From: Halogeometricum sp. S3BR5-2
GTDB lineage: Archaea; Halobacteriota; Halobacteria; Halobacteriales; Haloferacaceae
DNA: 64,000 nt
Direction of reading: 5' to 3'
Assembly: GCF_031624635.1 (NCBI RefSeq)
Contig: NZ_JAMQOQ010000003.1
Span: forward strand, 310,001-374,000
Below the pieces are notes generated by a model. That model saw only the letters and a list, made by a program, of their open reading frames with translations, was not told the origin of the DNA and made no database searches. Positions 1 to 8,534 of this stretch are shown piece by piece (the first letter of the stretch is position 1; each line of letters begins with the position of its first letter). The position numbers were made by a program, and so were the translations under genes.

Positions 1-99
1 ACGGTGCGCGCATCCGTATACGTTCCTCCATCGCTCGCCGCGCGTTTCGATGCTGCGAGCGCTCGCCCGTCGATTATCCGTAGAGTTACTTTGCAGGCG

Positions 100-116
100 G
101 TACGGTTATCCCGTAC
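100..116. promoter_or_regulatory. Inverted repeat touching the GT4 start
   Basis: GTACGG and CCGTAC form a perfect 6-bp inverted repeat around a 5-base spacer, and the ATG of the glycosyltransferase begins four bases later. Haloarchaeal transcripts often have very short leaders, so the repeat could overlap the transcription start as an operator or fold as a tiny hairpin. No regulator is identified. Confidence 0.35.
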
Positions 117-119
117 ACG

Positions 120-1211
120 ATGGACGATATCGACCTGCTGGTCGTTGGGCCGACGGGCGGGAAGGACGGGGGTATCGGTCGGTACATCTCCGAGCAACTG
201 CGCCACCTCGACGGCCGGGTTTCCGCCCGACTGTTCAACTCGAAGACGCCGTCGGCCGACGGACCGCTCAGCCTCGCCCGCGGCGCCCTCCACGCCGCCG
301 CCGACTGGGTTCGGTTCGGCCGCGAGTCCCCGCCGGACGTCGTCCACGTTCACACCTCTCATTACCTCTCCTTCTATCTGTCTTCGGCGTACGTTCTCGT
401 CGCCGCGCGCCGCTGGGACGTGCCGGTCGTCCTGCACGTCCACGGCTCCTCGTTCGACGAGTTCGTCGCGGAGGCGTCCGGTCCCGTCGCCGCCTTCCAG
501 TCGATGGTCTTCGACGCCTGCGACGCCGTCGTCGTCCTCTCGGAGTACTGGCGCGAGACGCTGTCCGCGCGCGTCGCCGACTCGAAACTGGTCGTCCTGC
601 CGAACGCGGTGGTCCCGGACGAGTACGATCCCGACGCCGCCGCGGACCCACAGCACGTCGTCTTCGTTTCGAGCCACGTCGAGCGGAAGGGCGTCGTCGA
701 GTTCACGGAAGCGGTCGCGGCGCTGTACGACCGCGGGTTCGACTTCCGCACCACGGTCGCCGGCTCCGGTCCGCTCTCGTCTCACGCCGAGGCGCTCGCG
801 GCCGCGTACGACGACGCCGAGTACGTCGGTTACGTGAGCGAGGCCGAAAAACGGAATCTGCTGAGCGACGCCTCGGTGTACGTCCTTCCGACCTACGCCG
901 AAGGCCTTCCGATCGCTATTCTGGAGGCGATGGCCGGAGGCAACGCCGTCGTTTCGACGGACGTCGGTAGCATCGCTTCGGTCGTCGACGGATCCAACGG
1001 CGCGCTCGTCGACCCGGGCGACGTTGACGACCTCGTCTCGGCGTTAGAGGGTATCCTTCGGAACCCGGAGACGACGGCCCGGATGGGCGCAGAGAGCCGT
1101 CGTCGCGTCGAAGCCGACTACACGTGGAGCGGCGTCGCCGACGAACTCGTCTCGCTGTACGCCCGACTGCTCGGCCGGCCGGTCGAACGACCGGACGCCG
1201 CCCAGCGCTGA
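120..1211 (+). CDS. Family 4 glycosyltransferase
   Basis: This 363-residue cytoplasmic GT-B enzyme should transfer a sugar from a nucleotide donor to a growing glycan. The N-terminal half carries the glycine-rich loop GGIGRYISEQL (about residues 18-27) and the middle has the LPNAV segment (about 160-163) that begins the donor-binding half. The C-terminal half has the retaining-GT signature EGLPIAILEAMAGG, with the paired glutamates E261 and E269. Length is normal for GT4. It stands alone on the plus strand, left of the S-layer gene and about 8 kb from the main glycan locus, so a role in S-layer or exopolysaccharide glycosylation is inferred from position. Donor and acceptor cannot be told from sequence. 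Confidence 0.9.
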   Translation: MDDIDLLVVGPTGGKDGGIGRYISEQLRHLDGRVSARLFNSKTPSADGPLSLARGALHAAADWVRFGRESPPDVVHVHTSHYLSFYLSSAYVLVAARRWDVPVVLHVHGSSFDEFVAEASGPVAAFQSMVFDACDAVVVLSEYWRETLSARVADSKLVVLPNAVVPDEYDPDAAADPQHVVFVSSHVERKGVVEFTEAVAALYDRGFDFRTTVAGSGPLSSHAEALAAAYDDAEYVGYVSEAEKRNLLSDASVYVLPTYAEGLPIAILEAMAGGNAVVSTDVGSIASVVDGSNGALVDPGDVDDLVSALEGILRNPETTARMGAESRRRVEADYTWSGVADELVSLYARLLGRPVERPDAAQR

Positions 1212-1608
1212 CCGCGGGACGGTATCTTCTCAGTCCACGCCTCACCTGGGCGGAGCAATCTGCTCGGTCCTGACCTCGCAGAGAGAGAGAAACGACTGTG
1301 ACTGTGATGACAACCAACTGCCGACAGACGATTTGTCATCCGCACCCGAGCTATCGCATTCTCGACTATCTTCTCTCGCACTTCGCTACTGTTCGATTCT
1401 GAACTCCGCCGAGCGACTGCGAGAGGACGTGCGTCTCGTTCGCTGTGTCGATGGAGATCTACGTACACCGGCTTCGATAGTAGGCCGGAAACACACTCGG
1501 AGCGACTACGGTCGTCACCGAGGGTCGCTGTCGCTCTCGGGTCGGAGCATCGCGAAAAAGTGAAAGAGAGTCGAGAGCCGGCGGTGAGCCGGTAGTTAGC
1601 TTCGGTCG
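1212..1608. other. Intergenic region between convergent genes
   Basis: This 397-base stretch separates two convergent genes. It contains the likely terminator of the S-layer gene at its right end. A 76-codon open frame (1333-1563) has a basic, Ser/Arg-rich composition unlike the acidic proteins around it and is not called. I see no RNA gene. Confidence 0.6.
1556..1593 (-). terminator. Terminator of the S-layer gene
   Basis: Reading the minus strand just past the stop codon, a CCGGC/GCCGG hairpin with a five-base loop is followed by a pyrimidine-rich tract containing CTTTC and CTTTTTCG. Archaeal termination relies mostly on T-tracts, so the T-run is the more reliable part. A strong terminator is expected for a very highly expressed gene. 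Confidence 0.6.
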
Positions 1609-4134
1609 TTAGTCGCGGCGGACTGCCAGCAGAGCCGCGGCCAGCAGTGCCGTCACGGCGACGACAACACCGAAGCCGGGCGTGCTACCGTCGGTGGAAC
1701 CGGTCGTGGTTTCGCCACCGTCAGTGGGCGATTCGCCGCCCTCGGTGGGCGTCTCGTCGGTGCCGGTGGGCATCTCGGTCTCGGTGTCGGTCATCCCGTC
1801 ATCCGTACCGGGGGTTTCCGACATCGTACCGTCCATCGTGCCCGTACCCGTCATGTTCGAGCCTTCGACGATGATGCCGTCCTCGCTGGCGAGTTCGTCG
1901 CCACCGCTGCGGACGATCATGTCGAATTCCGTACCGACTTCGACGTCCGAGGTGTCGAACGTCGTCATGACGGTACCGTTACCGTTCGTGTCGACCGTGT
2001 TCGAGAGCAGGAACGCGGAGTCCGAGGCCGAACTGCGCAGGCGGACAACGACTTCGGAGCCGCCCGCGAGGTTCGTGTCGAACTGGACCTGTGCGTTCTG
2101 CGACTGCGGGACCTCGAACTGGTCGTCGTCGTTCAGGCTGAGGTCCGCGTCAGGCTCCTCGGCCGTGAACGTCGCGGAGACGCTCTCTTCTTCCTCGTCG
2201 TCGATGTAGTCGATCGGACTCACGTCCGCGTCCTCGTCGCCGACGGTGAAGACCGCCTCGTACTCCGTGTCGTCGTCGAACTCGTCGACGTTACGCGTGT
2301 CGACGACCACGAAGAACTGGTCGTTGTCGCCAGTCTCGTTCTGGTAGATGGCAGTGTTCGTGCCGTCGAGGCCGAGTTGGCTGTCGTCGGCGTTCGCGCC
2401 GGCGTCAGCTTCCTCGATGTTGAACTCCATACCCTCGTCGCCGTTCAGCAGCGCGTTGACGTTGTCCTCGTCGATGACGCCGGAGGTACCGCTGGCGTTC
2501 ACCTGGACAACGAGACGGTCGCCGATGGCGACCACGTTGCTCTGGTTGACGTTCTCGAGGAGTTCCTGCGTGTCGTCGAACTCGCCGGCGTTACCGCTCG
2601 CTGCGGTCCACGTGGTGAGGCCGTTCGTGCTGCGCTCGCCGAGGTCGAGCGTCGCGACGTCCTGCTCGTCGACGACTTCGTCGTCCTCGACGTTGTATTC
2701 GAGCGACGTGCTCGTACGGAGGTCGTAGTCACCGGTTTCGAGACGGCTGTCGAGGACGCCGTCGACTTCAGCGGGAAGACCGTTGTCTTCCGTCTCGACG
2801 TCGCCCGTCACGAGTTCGAGTTCGTCGTCAGAGTCCTCGACGAGCTCGAACGGGTTCGTGCCGCTCTCGTTCGCGGTGTAGGTGTTGAACGTGAAGTTCA
2901 CCATACCGTCCTCGTCGTCGTCCGTGACCTGGACGACTTCGAGGTAGTTCACGTCGTCACCGCCGACGTAAACGTACGCTTCGTCACGGTCCTCCATTTC
3001 GACGGACATCGTGACGACGTCACCGACTTGTTCGGTGTAGACCGAGTCGGCGAAGTTGACGTCAGCGTCGGACTCCGAGACTTCGATGGAAGCCGTGTCG
3101 GAGGCCGTCGTGTCGGTCACTTCGACGTCGAACTCGTAGTCACCGGCGTCGATGTCGTCGGTGAAGTCAGCGGGAATCTCGTCCTGCTCGCCCGCGTCGA
3201 GGTAGACGCTGTCGTCCTCGTCGTTCGTGCCGACGAAGGCGTCAGAGTCACCGAAGAGCGTTTCGAGTTCGTCAGCGTCGAGACCGTCTGCGCTGACTTC
3301 CACGATGTAGTCGCTGCGACCCGATTCGAGTTCGAGGTCCTCGCTGTCACCCTGCGTGACGGAGTCCTCGCTCCAGTTGGCCGTGAGGCTCTGGACTGCG
3401 ACCTCGAACTCGAGGGTGTTCTCGCCGTTGACACCGCCGTCGCCGACGATGATGTAGTCACCCTCGAGATCGTCGGTGTCGATTTCGACGTAACCGTTCT
3501 CGTTCGCGCTAAGCTGCTCAACGAAGCTGCTGCTGCTGATTCCGTCGCTGTCGCGCTCGTCAACTTCGCGGAGCGTGAGGTCGCCAGCCAGGTCGGTGGT
3601 GTTAGCCTGGACGGTCTCGCCCTGGAAGATGACGTCGTTGTTGCCAGCTTCGTTGGCCGTGAACTCGAACTCTTCAGTATCCACACTGTCCGTGGTGCTA
3701 CTCTCGATCGTGAAGGTTGCAGACGTACCGATCGAGCCGACACCGACGTCGGACGTGTCGTGAACGAGCGTCAGCGTAACGTTGCTGGTCTCGTTTGTGT
3801 CGCCGTCGTTGGAGACGGTGACCTCGACGACGTCATCGTCGACGGACGAATCGGAGACGGAGAAGTTACTCTCGTCTTCGAACGACGCGCCGACGCCAAG
3901 GACGTCAACGTTGGGGAGCTCGCTCGCATCAATCGTGACCGTTTCTTCTTCGCCACTCTGGATGGTGGTGTTATATTCTACCGTCTGAGTAGCCGTGTCC
4001 TGACCGACAGGGACGTCGGTGGCGCTGGGTGTCGGCGTCTCTTCGACGGCGCTGACCGTTCCAACGCCTGCGAAGACCGACATGACCACCAGTGCCGCCA
4101 TCAGCAGGGCACGGAGATTGTTTGTTTCGCTCAT
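1609..4134 (-). CDS. csg: S-layer (major cell surface) glycoprotein
   Basis: This 841-residue secreted protein is probably the main S-layer subunit. It has a Sec signal peptide (hydrophobic segment about residues 8-28, likely cut near GTVSA), a very acidic beta-rich ectodomain and a Thr/Pro/Gly-rich stalk from about residue 770. The end is a PGF-CTERM signal: a PGFG motif, one membrane helix and the basic tail RRD. In haloarchaea archaeosortase A removes this signal and the protein is lipid-anchored. About 13 N-X-S/T sequons are visible, among them NTT, NFS, NET, NVT, NWS, NFT, NQS, NAS, NGT and NMT, so heavy N-glycosylation is expected. The length is close to the 827 residues of Haloferax volcanii Csg. 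A paralogous surface protein remains possible. Confidence 0.85.
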   Translation of the reverse strand: MSETNNLRALLMAALVVMSVFAGVGTVSAVEETPTPSATDVPVGQDTATQTVEYNTTIQSGEEETVTIDASELPNVDVLGVGASFEDESNFSVSDSSVDDDVVEVTVSNDGDTNETSNVTLTLVHDTSDVGVGSIGTSATFTIESSTTDSVDTEEFEFTANEAGNNDVIFQGETVQANTTDLAGDLTLREVDERDSDGISSSSFVEQLSANENGYVEIDTDDLEGDYIIVGDGGVNGENTLEFEVAVQSLTANWSEDSVTQGDSEDLELESGRSDYIVEVSADGLDADELETLFGDSDAFVGTNDEDDSVYLDAGEQDEIPADFTDDIDAGDYEFDVEVTDTTASDTASIEVSESDADVNFADSVYTEQVGDVVTMSVEMEDRDEAYVYVGGDDVNYLEVVQVTDDDEDGMVNFTFNTYTANESGTNPFELVEDSDDELELVTGDVETEDNGLPAEVDGVLDSRLETGDYDLRTSTSLEYNVEDDEVVDEQDVATLDLGERSTNGLTTWTAASGNAGEFDDTQELLENVNQSNVVAIGDRLVVQVNASGTSGVIDEDNVNALLNGDEGMEFNIEEADAGANADDSQLGLDGTNTAIYQNETGDNDQFFVVVDTRNVDEFDDDTEYEAVFTVGDEDADVSPIDYIDDEEEESVSATFTAEEPDADLSLNDDDQFEVPQSQNAQVQFDTNLAGGSEVVVRLRSSASDSAFLLSNTVDTNGNGTVMTTFDTSDVEVGTEFDMIVRSGGDELASEDGIIVEGSNMTGTGTMDGTMSETPGTDDGMTDTETEMPTGTDETPTEGGESPTDGGETTTGSTDGSTPGFGVVVAVTALLAAALLAVRRD

Positions 4135-4246
4135 GTGTGTTTAGTTGAGTCGACAACACCTGCTTTCGCCCCGAACGCCGGAAGCGCCCGAGGACTACTC
4201 GCCTGTGCCGTCATGGGTAGGGGTACGATTTCCTCATCCCGCCGCC

Positions 4247-4258
4247 GGTAAATACTTT
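4247..4258 (-). promoter_or_regulatory. Probable S-layer promoter (TATA region)
   Basis: On the minus strand the sequence AGTATTTACC lies about 115 bases upstream of the S-layer ATG, within an AT-rich patch. Start of transcription would fall about 25 bases further on, giving a leader near 90 nt. A second AT-rich element (TTTAGAATAC) lies just upstream of it. No mapped start site supports either. Confidence 0.4.
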
Positions 4259-4326
4259 CTGTATTCTAAACGCTTTGAGACTTATTGTCGGCTTATACCG
4301 ACCGTACGACCCGTGAATACGATAAT

Positions 4327-4342
4327 CGACCGACAGCGGTCG
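4327..4342. promoter_or_regulatory. Short inverted repeat between divergent promoters
   Basis: CGACCG and CGGTCG are perfect 6-bp arms around ACAG, placed between the S-layer promoter and the promoter of the divergent exporter operon. It could be a regulator site serving either side. The arms are GC-rich, so chance is a real alternative. Confidence 0.25.
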
Positions 4343-4381
4343 AATCGAGGTATATGTCCCGTTTGTACTCGTTTGCAACAC

Positions 4382-4388
4382 TTTATAT
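4382..4388 (+). promoter_or_regulatory. TATA box of the COG1361-RND-TrmB operon
   Basis: TTTATAT lies 46 bases upstream of the ATG at 4434. Transcription would start near 4410, which puts the inverted repeat at 4407-4428 directly over the start site. Confidence 0.6.
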
Positions 4389-4406
4389 GTGAGGCGTCGA
4401 AAGGGT

Positions 4407-4428
4407 GTGTTGTAGGTAATTACAACAC
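4407..4428. promoter_or_regulatory. Candidate operator, perfect 8-bp inverted repeat
   Basis: GTGTTGTA and TACAACAC are perfect arms around the spacer GGTAAT, between the TATA box and the start codon of the operon. Its position over the likely transcription start is that of a repressor site. The third gene of the operon is a TrmB-family regulator, so autoregulation is the obvious hypothesis. Confidence 0.55.
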
Positions 4429-4433
4429 GCTCT

Positions 4434-6023
4434 ATGAACCGAAACCAACTCATCGCCATCGCGCTCGTCGGCCTCCTCGTCGCGCCCGGAACGGCGGCCG
4501 CGGTGGTGCGGGGGTCCCCCGAACTCTCCGTGTTCACCCCCGACAACTCCGTCTCTCCCGGCGAACAGACCACGCTGAACGTCCAGATCCAGAACACCGG
4601 CGACGTCGACGTCGCCGGCGCCAACCCGTCGCTGACCTCGCAAGTGACCACCGCGCGCGGCGTCACCGCCAGCCTCGACGCCGACGGCACGCCCATCGAA
4701 ATCGACACCGGGCAAACCGCCGTCGGAACCATTCAAGACGGTCAGATTCAGACGGCCGGCTTCGCCATCACCGTCCCCGAGGGCGTCGAAGAGGGCACCT
4801 ACGAGTTGGAGATGGAGGTCGACTACTCCTACACCTCCCAGATAGCGGAGACGACGCAAGCGTACCAGAACCGCGAGGCCTCCGAGACGTACACGGTGGA
4901 AGTGCGCGTCGAGGACCAAGCGCGCTTCCGCGTCGTCGACAGTTCCTCGAACGTCCTCGTGGGTGACGAGGGAACGGTCACGCTCGACGTGCGCAACATC
5001 GGCTCCCAACCCGCCCGCGACGCTACCGTCAACCTCCGCTCCTCGACGGCCGACATCCGCTTCGGCGAGTCCGCCTCGGCCTCCCGCTTCGTCGGCAACT
5101 GGGACGCCGGCGAGACCAAGACCGTCGAGTTCGACGCCACCGCGACCAACAGCGCCGCCACGAGTAGCTACTCTTTGACCAGCACCGTCCAGTTCGAGGA
5201 CACCGACGGCGTGCCCGCGCGCTCGAACAACCTCTCCGTCGGCGTCACGCCGCGGGGCGAGCAGTCCTTCTCACTGTCGAACGTCAGCAGCGACCTCCGC
5301 GTCGGCGAGGAGGGAACCGTTTCGGGCACCATCACGAATCAGGGACCGCAGGTCGCACAGAACGCGGTCGTCACTGTCCAGACCAACTCCGGAACCCTGT
5401 CGAGTCAGGAGTCCGAGTACGCCATCGGCACTCTCCAGCCGAACCAGTCCGCGGAGTTCGAGTTCACGGTCGACGTGAGCGAGAGCGCCGACCCGGGCGC
5501 GCGCCAACTCACGCACGCGGTCGAGTTCCAGAACGGCGACGGCGACGACCGCACGAGCAAGTCGCTGAATAGCCGCGTCCAGATCAACGAGAGCCGCGAC
5601 CGGTTTTCGGTCTCGGTCGACGACACTCTCGAGGTTCCCATCGGTAACAGCGAGGTCGTCGCGGTGAACGTCACGAACAACGGCGAGGAGCCGCTGACGG
5701 ACGTGAGCGCGAAGGCCTACGTCAACTCCCCGCTCTCGCTGGACGACGACGAGGCGTTCTTGGGTCGACTCGCCCCCGGTGAGACCAAGACCGTGCGCGT
5801 GAGCGCGAGCGTCGCGGGGTCGGCCATCAACAAGACGTACCCGATGTCGATGGACTTCCAGTACGAGCGACCGAACGGCGACACCGAGATATCCGAGACG
5901 TACAAGGTGCCCGTCTCCGCGGTCGAACCCGAGGACAGCGGCCTCCCGATCACCGGCATCGCGCTCGGCATCGTCGCACTTCTAGTCATCGGCGGCGTCG
6001 TCCTCTACCGCAGGCGGCAATAA
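4434..6023 (+). CDS. Secreted, membrane-anchored COG1361 family protein
   Basis: This 529-residue protein has an N-terminal signal peptide (about residues 1-23), a long extracellular part and one C-terminal membrane helix (about 505-526) ending in RRRQ. The ectodomain is built from repeated beta-sandwich units of the CARDB/NEW3 type. Each carries phrases such as SPGEQTTLNVQIQNTGDVDV, VGDEGTVTLDVRNIGSQPA, VGEEGTVSGTITNQGPQVA and VVAVNVTNNGEEPL, giving about four units. COG1361 proteins are commonly encoded next to RND exporters in haloarchaea. Here the next gene starts 15 bases downstream, so it is probably an extracellular accessory or substrate-capture subunit of that exporter. The exact role is unknown. 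Confidence 0.85.
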   Translation: MNRNQLIAIALVGLLVAPGTAAAVVRGSPELSVFTPDNSVSPGEQTTLNVQIQNTGDVDVAGANPSLTSQVTTARGVTASLDADGTPIEIDTGQTAVGTIQDGQIQTAGFAITVPEGVEEGTYELEMEVDYSYTSQIAETTQAYQNREASETYTVEVRVEDQARFRVVDSSSNVLVGDEGTVTLDVRNIGSQPARDATVNLRSSTADIRFGESASASRFVGNWDAGETKTVEFDATATNSAATSSYSLTSTVQFEDTDGVPARSNNLSVGVTPRGEQSFSLSNVSSDLRVGEEGTVSGTITNQGPQVAQNAVVTVQTNSGTLSSQESEYAIGTLQPNQSAEFEFTVDVSESADPGARQLTHAVEFQNGDGDDRTSKSLNSRVQINESRDRFSVSVDDTLEVPIGNSEVVAVNVTNNGEEPLTDVSAKAYVNSPLSLDDDEAFLGRLAPGETKTVRVSASVAGSAINKTYPMSMDFQYERPNGDTEISETYKVPVSAVEPEDSGLPITGIALGIVALLVIGGVVLYRRRQ

Positions 6024-6038
6024 CAGTCCGAGTACAGC

Positions 6039-8534
6039 ATGGACTACCAACCGTACATCGACGCGGTCGACGATTGGATCGTCGAACGCTCGCGGACGGT
6101 TCTCCTCGTCTTCTTAGTCGCCACGCTCGTCTTCTCGGCGGGCCTGCCCCTCATCTCCACGGACTCGGGTACCTCGCAGTTCACGAACGACGTGCCCGCA
6201 CAGACCGCCCTGGAGAACGTCAACGACGAGTTCCTGACGCAGTCGTTCGAGGAGGGGTCGGGGACGACCCAACTCATCCAGCGGGCGAACAACGTCCTCT
6301 CGAAGGACGAACAGCTCAGGATGCTCCGGGCGCAACACCGGATGCAGGAGCACGAGGACCTCCGAGTCGAGAGCACGACCAGCGTCGCCAGCGCCGTCGC
6401 GCAGACGCTGAACCCCGACGCGACCGACCTGGAAGCGCAGATTCGCGCGCTCGAACGGGCGTCGGACTCCGAGGTGGAGTCGGCGACGCGCGCGACGCTC
6501 GAACGGAGTCCCGGTCTCACCTCGACGGTGAGCGACGACTACAACAGCAAGACGGTGGAGGCGTCGGCGACTATCGGCGTCGTCACGCACCGCCTGCCGA
6601 GCGCCGATACCGGGGGCAGCGCGGGAACCTCGGGGACGAGCCCGCTCACCTCGGTTCAGGAGAAGGCCCAGACCGTCGTCGCCTCCGTCGGCGGCACCAT
6701 CACCGTCTTCGGCAGCGGTATCGTCTCCAGCGAGTTGACCAACGTCATCACGGATTCGCTGCTGCTCGTCGTCCCGGCGGCGGTGCTTCTCATCCTCGGA
6801 TTCTTGGTGTACTCCTACCGGGACCCGTTCGACCTCCTGTTGGGGGTCGTCTGTCTGGGGATGGCCATCCTGTGGACGTTCGGGTTCATGGGACTGGCGG
6901 GCATCGCGTTCACGCAGATGCTCATCGCGGTGCCGCCGCTGCTCTTGGCCGTGGGCATCGACTTCGGTATCCACGCGGTCAACCGCTACCGCGAGGAACG
7001 CGTGCAGGGCTACTCGGTCGCGGACTCGATGCGGACGGCGACCGACCAACTGCTCGTCGCGTTCACCATCGTCACCGGGACGACGGTCATCGGCTTCCTC
7101 GCGAACGTCACCAGCAGCCTCCAACCGATTCGTGACTTCGGACTGGTGGCTGGCATCGGTATCGTGTTCACGTTCCTCATCTTCGGCATCTTCCTCCCCG
7201 CCGCGAAGGTGCACTCCGACCAGTTCCGAGAGCGACACGACATCCCCTTCTGGGGGCAGTCGCCGCTCGGCGACGAGAAGTCGCTCCTCGGCCGGATACT
7301 GCCCGCGGGGGTGAAAATCGGACAGGTCGCACCGGCGGTGTTCGTCGTCGGGATGATTCTGCTCACCGCCGGGGTCGGAGTTTACGGGACGGGAGTGGAG
7401 TCGAAGTTCACGCAGGACGACTTCCTCCCGCCGGAGGACAACCCAGCGTTCATCGAGAGTCTCCCCGAACCGTTCGCGCCGGGCGACTACACGGTGACGG
7501 AGACGACGAACTACCTCGAAGACAACTTCCAGACGGGACAGGGCGACACGGTCACCCTCTACGTCGAGGGGCCGATGTATCAGGACAGCGCCCTCGACCA
7601 GTTGGCGAAGGCCGGCGACGACCCGCCGGACTCGTTCGTCTCGGAGGGCGGCGAGGCGTCCTCGACGAGCATCGTCACGGTCATCCAAGACTACGCCGAC
7701 CAGTCCGAGGAGTTCCGGCAACTCGTCGCGCGCAACGACATCGACGACGACGGCATTCCGGACGACAACCTGAAAGAGGTGTACGCGGCGCTTCTGGACT
7801 CGCCGTACGGGTCGCAGGCCAGTCAGTACATCTCCGAGGACTACCGGAGTGCGAGAATCGTCTACGACGTGAAGGCCGACGCCGAACAGGCCGAGATAAC
7901 GACGGACGCGCAGGCGGTCGCCGACCGACTGCGCTTCGAGGCGACGGCCACGGGGACGACCATCGTGCTCAAGGCCGTCTCAGACACCATCGCCAACTCC
8001 GCGCTGCAGAGCATGATGCTCGCGATGCTGGCGACGGCGCTGTTCTTGGTCTTCAGCTACTACGTGACCGAGGGCTACCCCTCGCTCGGCATCGTCAACC
8101 TGTTCCCCATCGCCATCGCCATCGCGTTCATCGCGGGGACGATGCGCTACGCGGGCATCCCGTTCAACGCCCTGACGGGGACTATCCTCTCGATAGCCAT
8201 CGGGCTGGGCGTCGACTACTCGGCGCACACGGTCCACCGATTCGCCGAGGAGTACGAAGGGCCCGGTACGGCCACCCAATCGCTGTACGCCACGGTCCGC
8301 GGGACTGGCGGCGCACTGACGGCGAGCATGATGACGACGGTCACCGGTATCGGCGTCCTCGTCATCGCCGTGACGCCCATCCTCGGGCAGTTCGGGCTGC
8401 TCATCGGGATTAGCATCCTGTACTCGTACCTCGCTTCGGTGTTCGTCCTCCCGTCGGCGCTCGTCCTCTGGGACCGTTACATCGACTACAGAACGACCGC
8501 GCACGGAGGTGACACGGATGCCAACTCAGTCTGA
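6039..8534 (+). CDS. RND superfamily exporter, HAE3 (MMPL-like) type
   Basis: This 831-residue membrane protein belongs to the RND superfamily, whose members move lipids or hydrophobic compounds using the proton gradient. It has the two-fold RND layout: TM1 near residue 20, a first outer domain, a five-helix bundle (about 230-380) with GIDFGIHAVNRYREE, then TM7 near 435, a second outer domain and a second bundle (about 650-815) with GLGVDYSAHTVHRF. The paired D-containing GxDF/GVDY motifs are the expected proton-relay segments of TM4 and TM10. It is followed with overlap by the TrmB gene and preceded by the COG1361 gene, indicating one operon. The substrate is unknown. Confidence 0.9.
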   Translation: MDYQPYIDAVDDWIVERSRTVLLVFLVATLVFSAGLPLISTDSGTSQFTNDVPAQTALENVNDEFLTQSFEEGSGTTQLIQRANNVLSKDEQLRMLRAQHRMQEHEDLRVESTTSVASAVAQTLNPDATDLEAQIRALERASDSEVESATRATLERSPGLTSTVSDDYNSKTVEASATIGVVTHRLPSADTGGSAGTSGTSPLTSVQEKAQTVVASVGGTITVFGSGIVSSELTNVITDSLLLVVPAAVLLILGFLVYSYRDPFDLLLGVVCLGMAILWTFGFMGLAGIAFTQMLIAVPPLLLAVGIDFGIHAVNRYREERVQGYSVADSMRTATDQLLVAFTIVTGTTVIGFLANVTSSLQPIRDFGLVAGIGIVFTFLIFGIFLPAAKVHSDQFRERHDIPFWGQSPLGDEKSLLGRILPAGVKIGQVAPAVFVVGMILLTAGVGVYGTGVESKFTQDDFLPPEDNPAFIESLPEPFAPGDYTVTETTNYLEDNFQTGQGDTVTLYVEGPMYQDSALDQLAKAGDDPPDSFVSEGGEASSTSIVTVIQDYADQSEEFRQLVARNDIDDDGIPDDNLKEVYAALLDSPYGSQASQYISEDYRSARIVYDVKADAEQAEITTDAQAVADRLRFEATATGTTIVLKAVSDTIANSALQSMMLAMLATALFLVFSYYVTEGYPSLGIVNLFPIAIAIAFIAGTMRYAGIPFNALTGTILSIAIGLGVDYSAHTVHRFAEEYEGPGTATQSLYATVRGTGGALTASMMTTVTGIGVLVIAVTPILGQFGLLIGISILYSYLASVFVLPSALVLWDRYIDYRTTAHGGDTDANSV

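Noticed and set aside
1333-1563. 76-codon open frame between GT4 and the S-layer gene
   Set aside because: Basic composition, no ribosome site and no family resemblance.
2377-4251. Plus-strand open frame opposite the S-layer gene
   Set aside because: Its Val/Asp/Arg repeat composition mirrors the acidic S-layer protein on the other strand; it has no domain and lies over a gene with a signal peptide and PGF-CTERM end.
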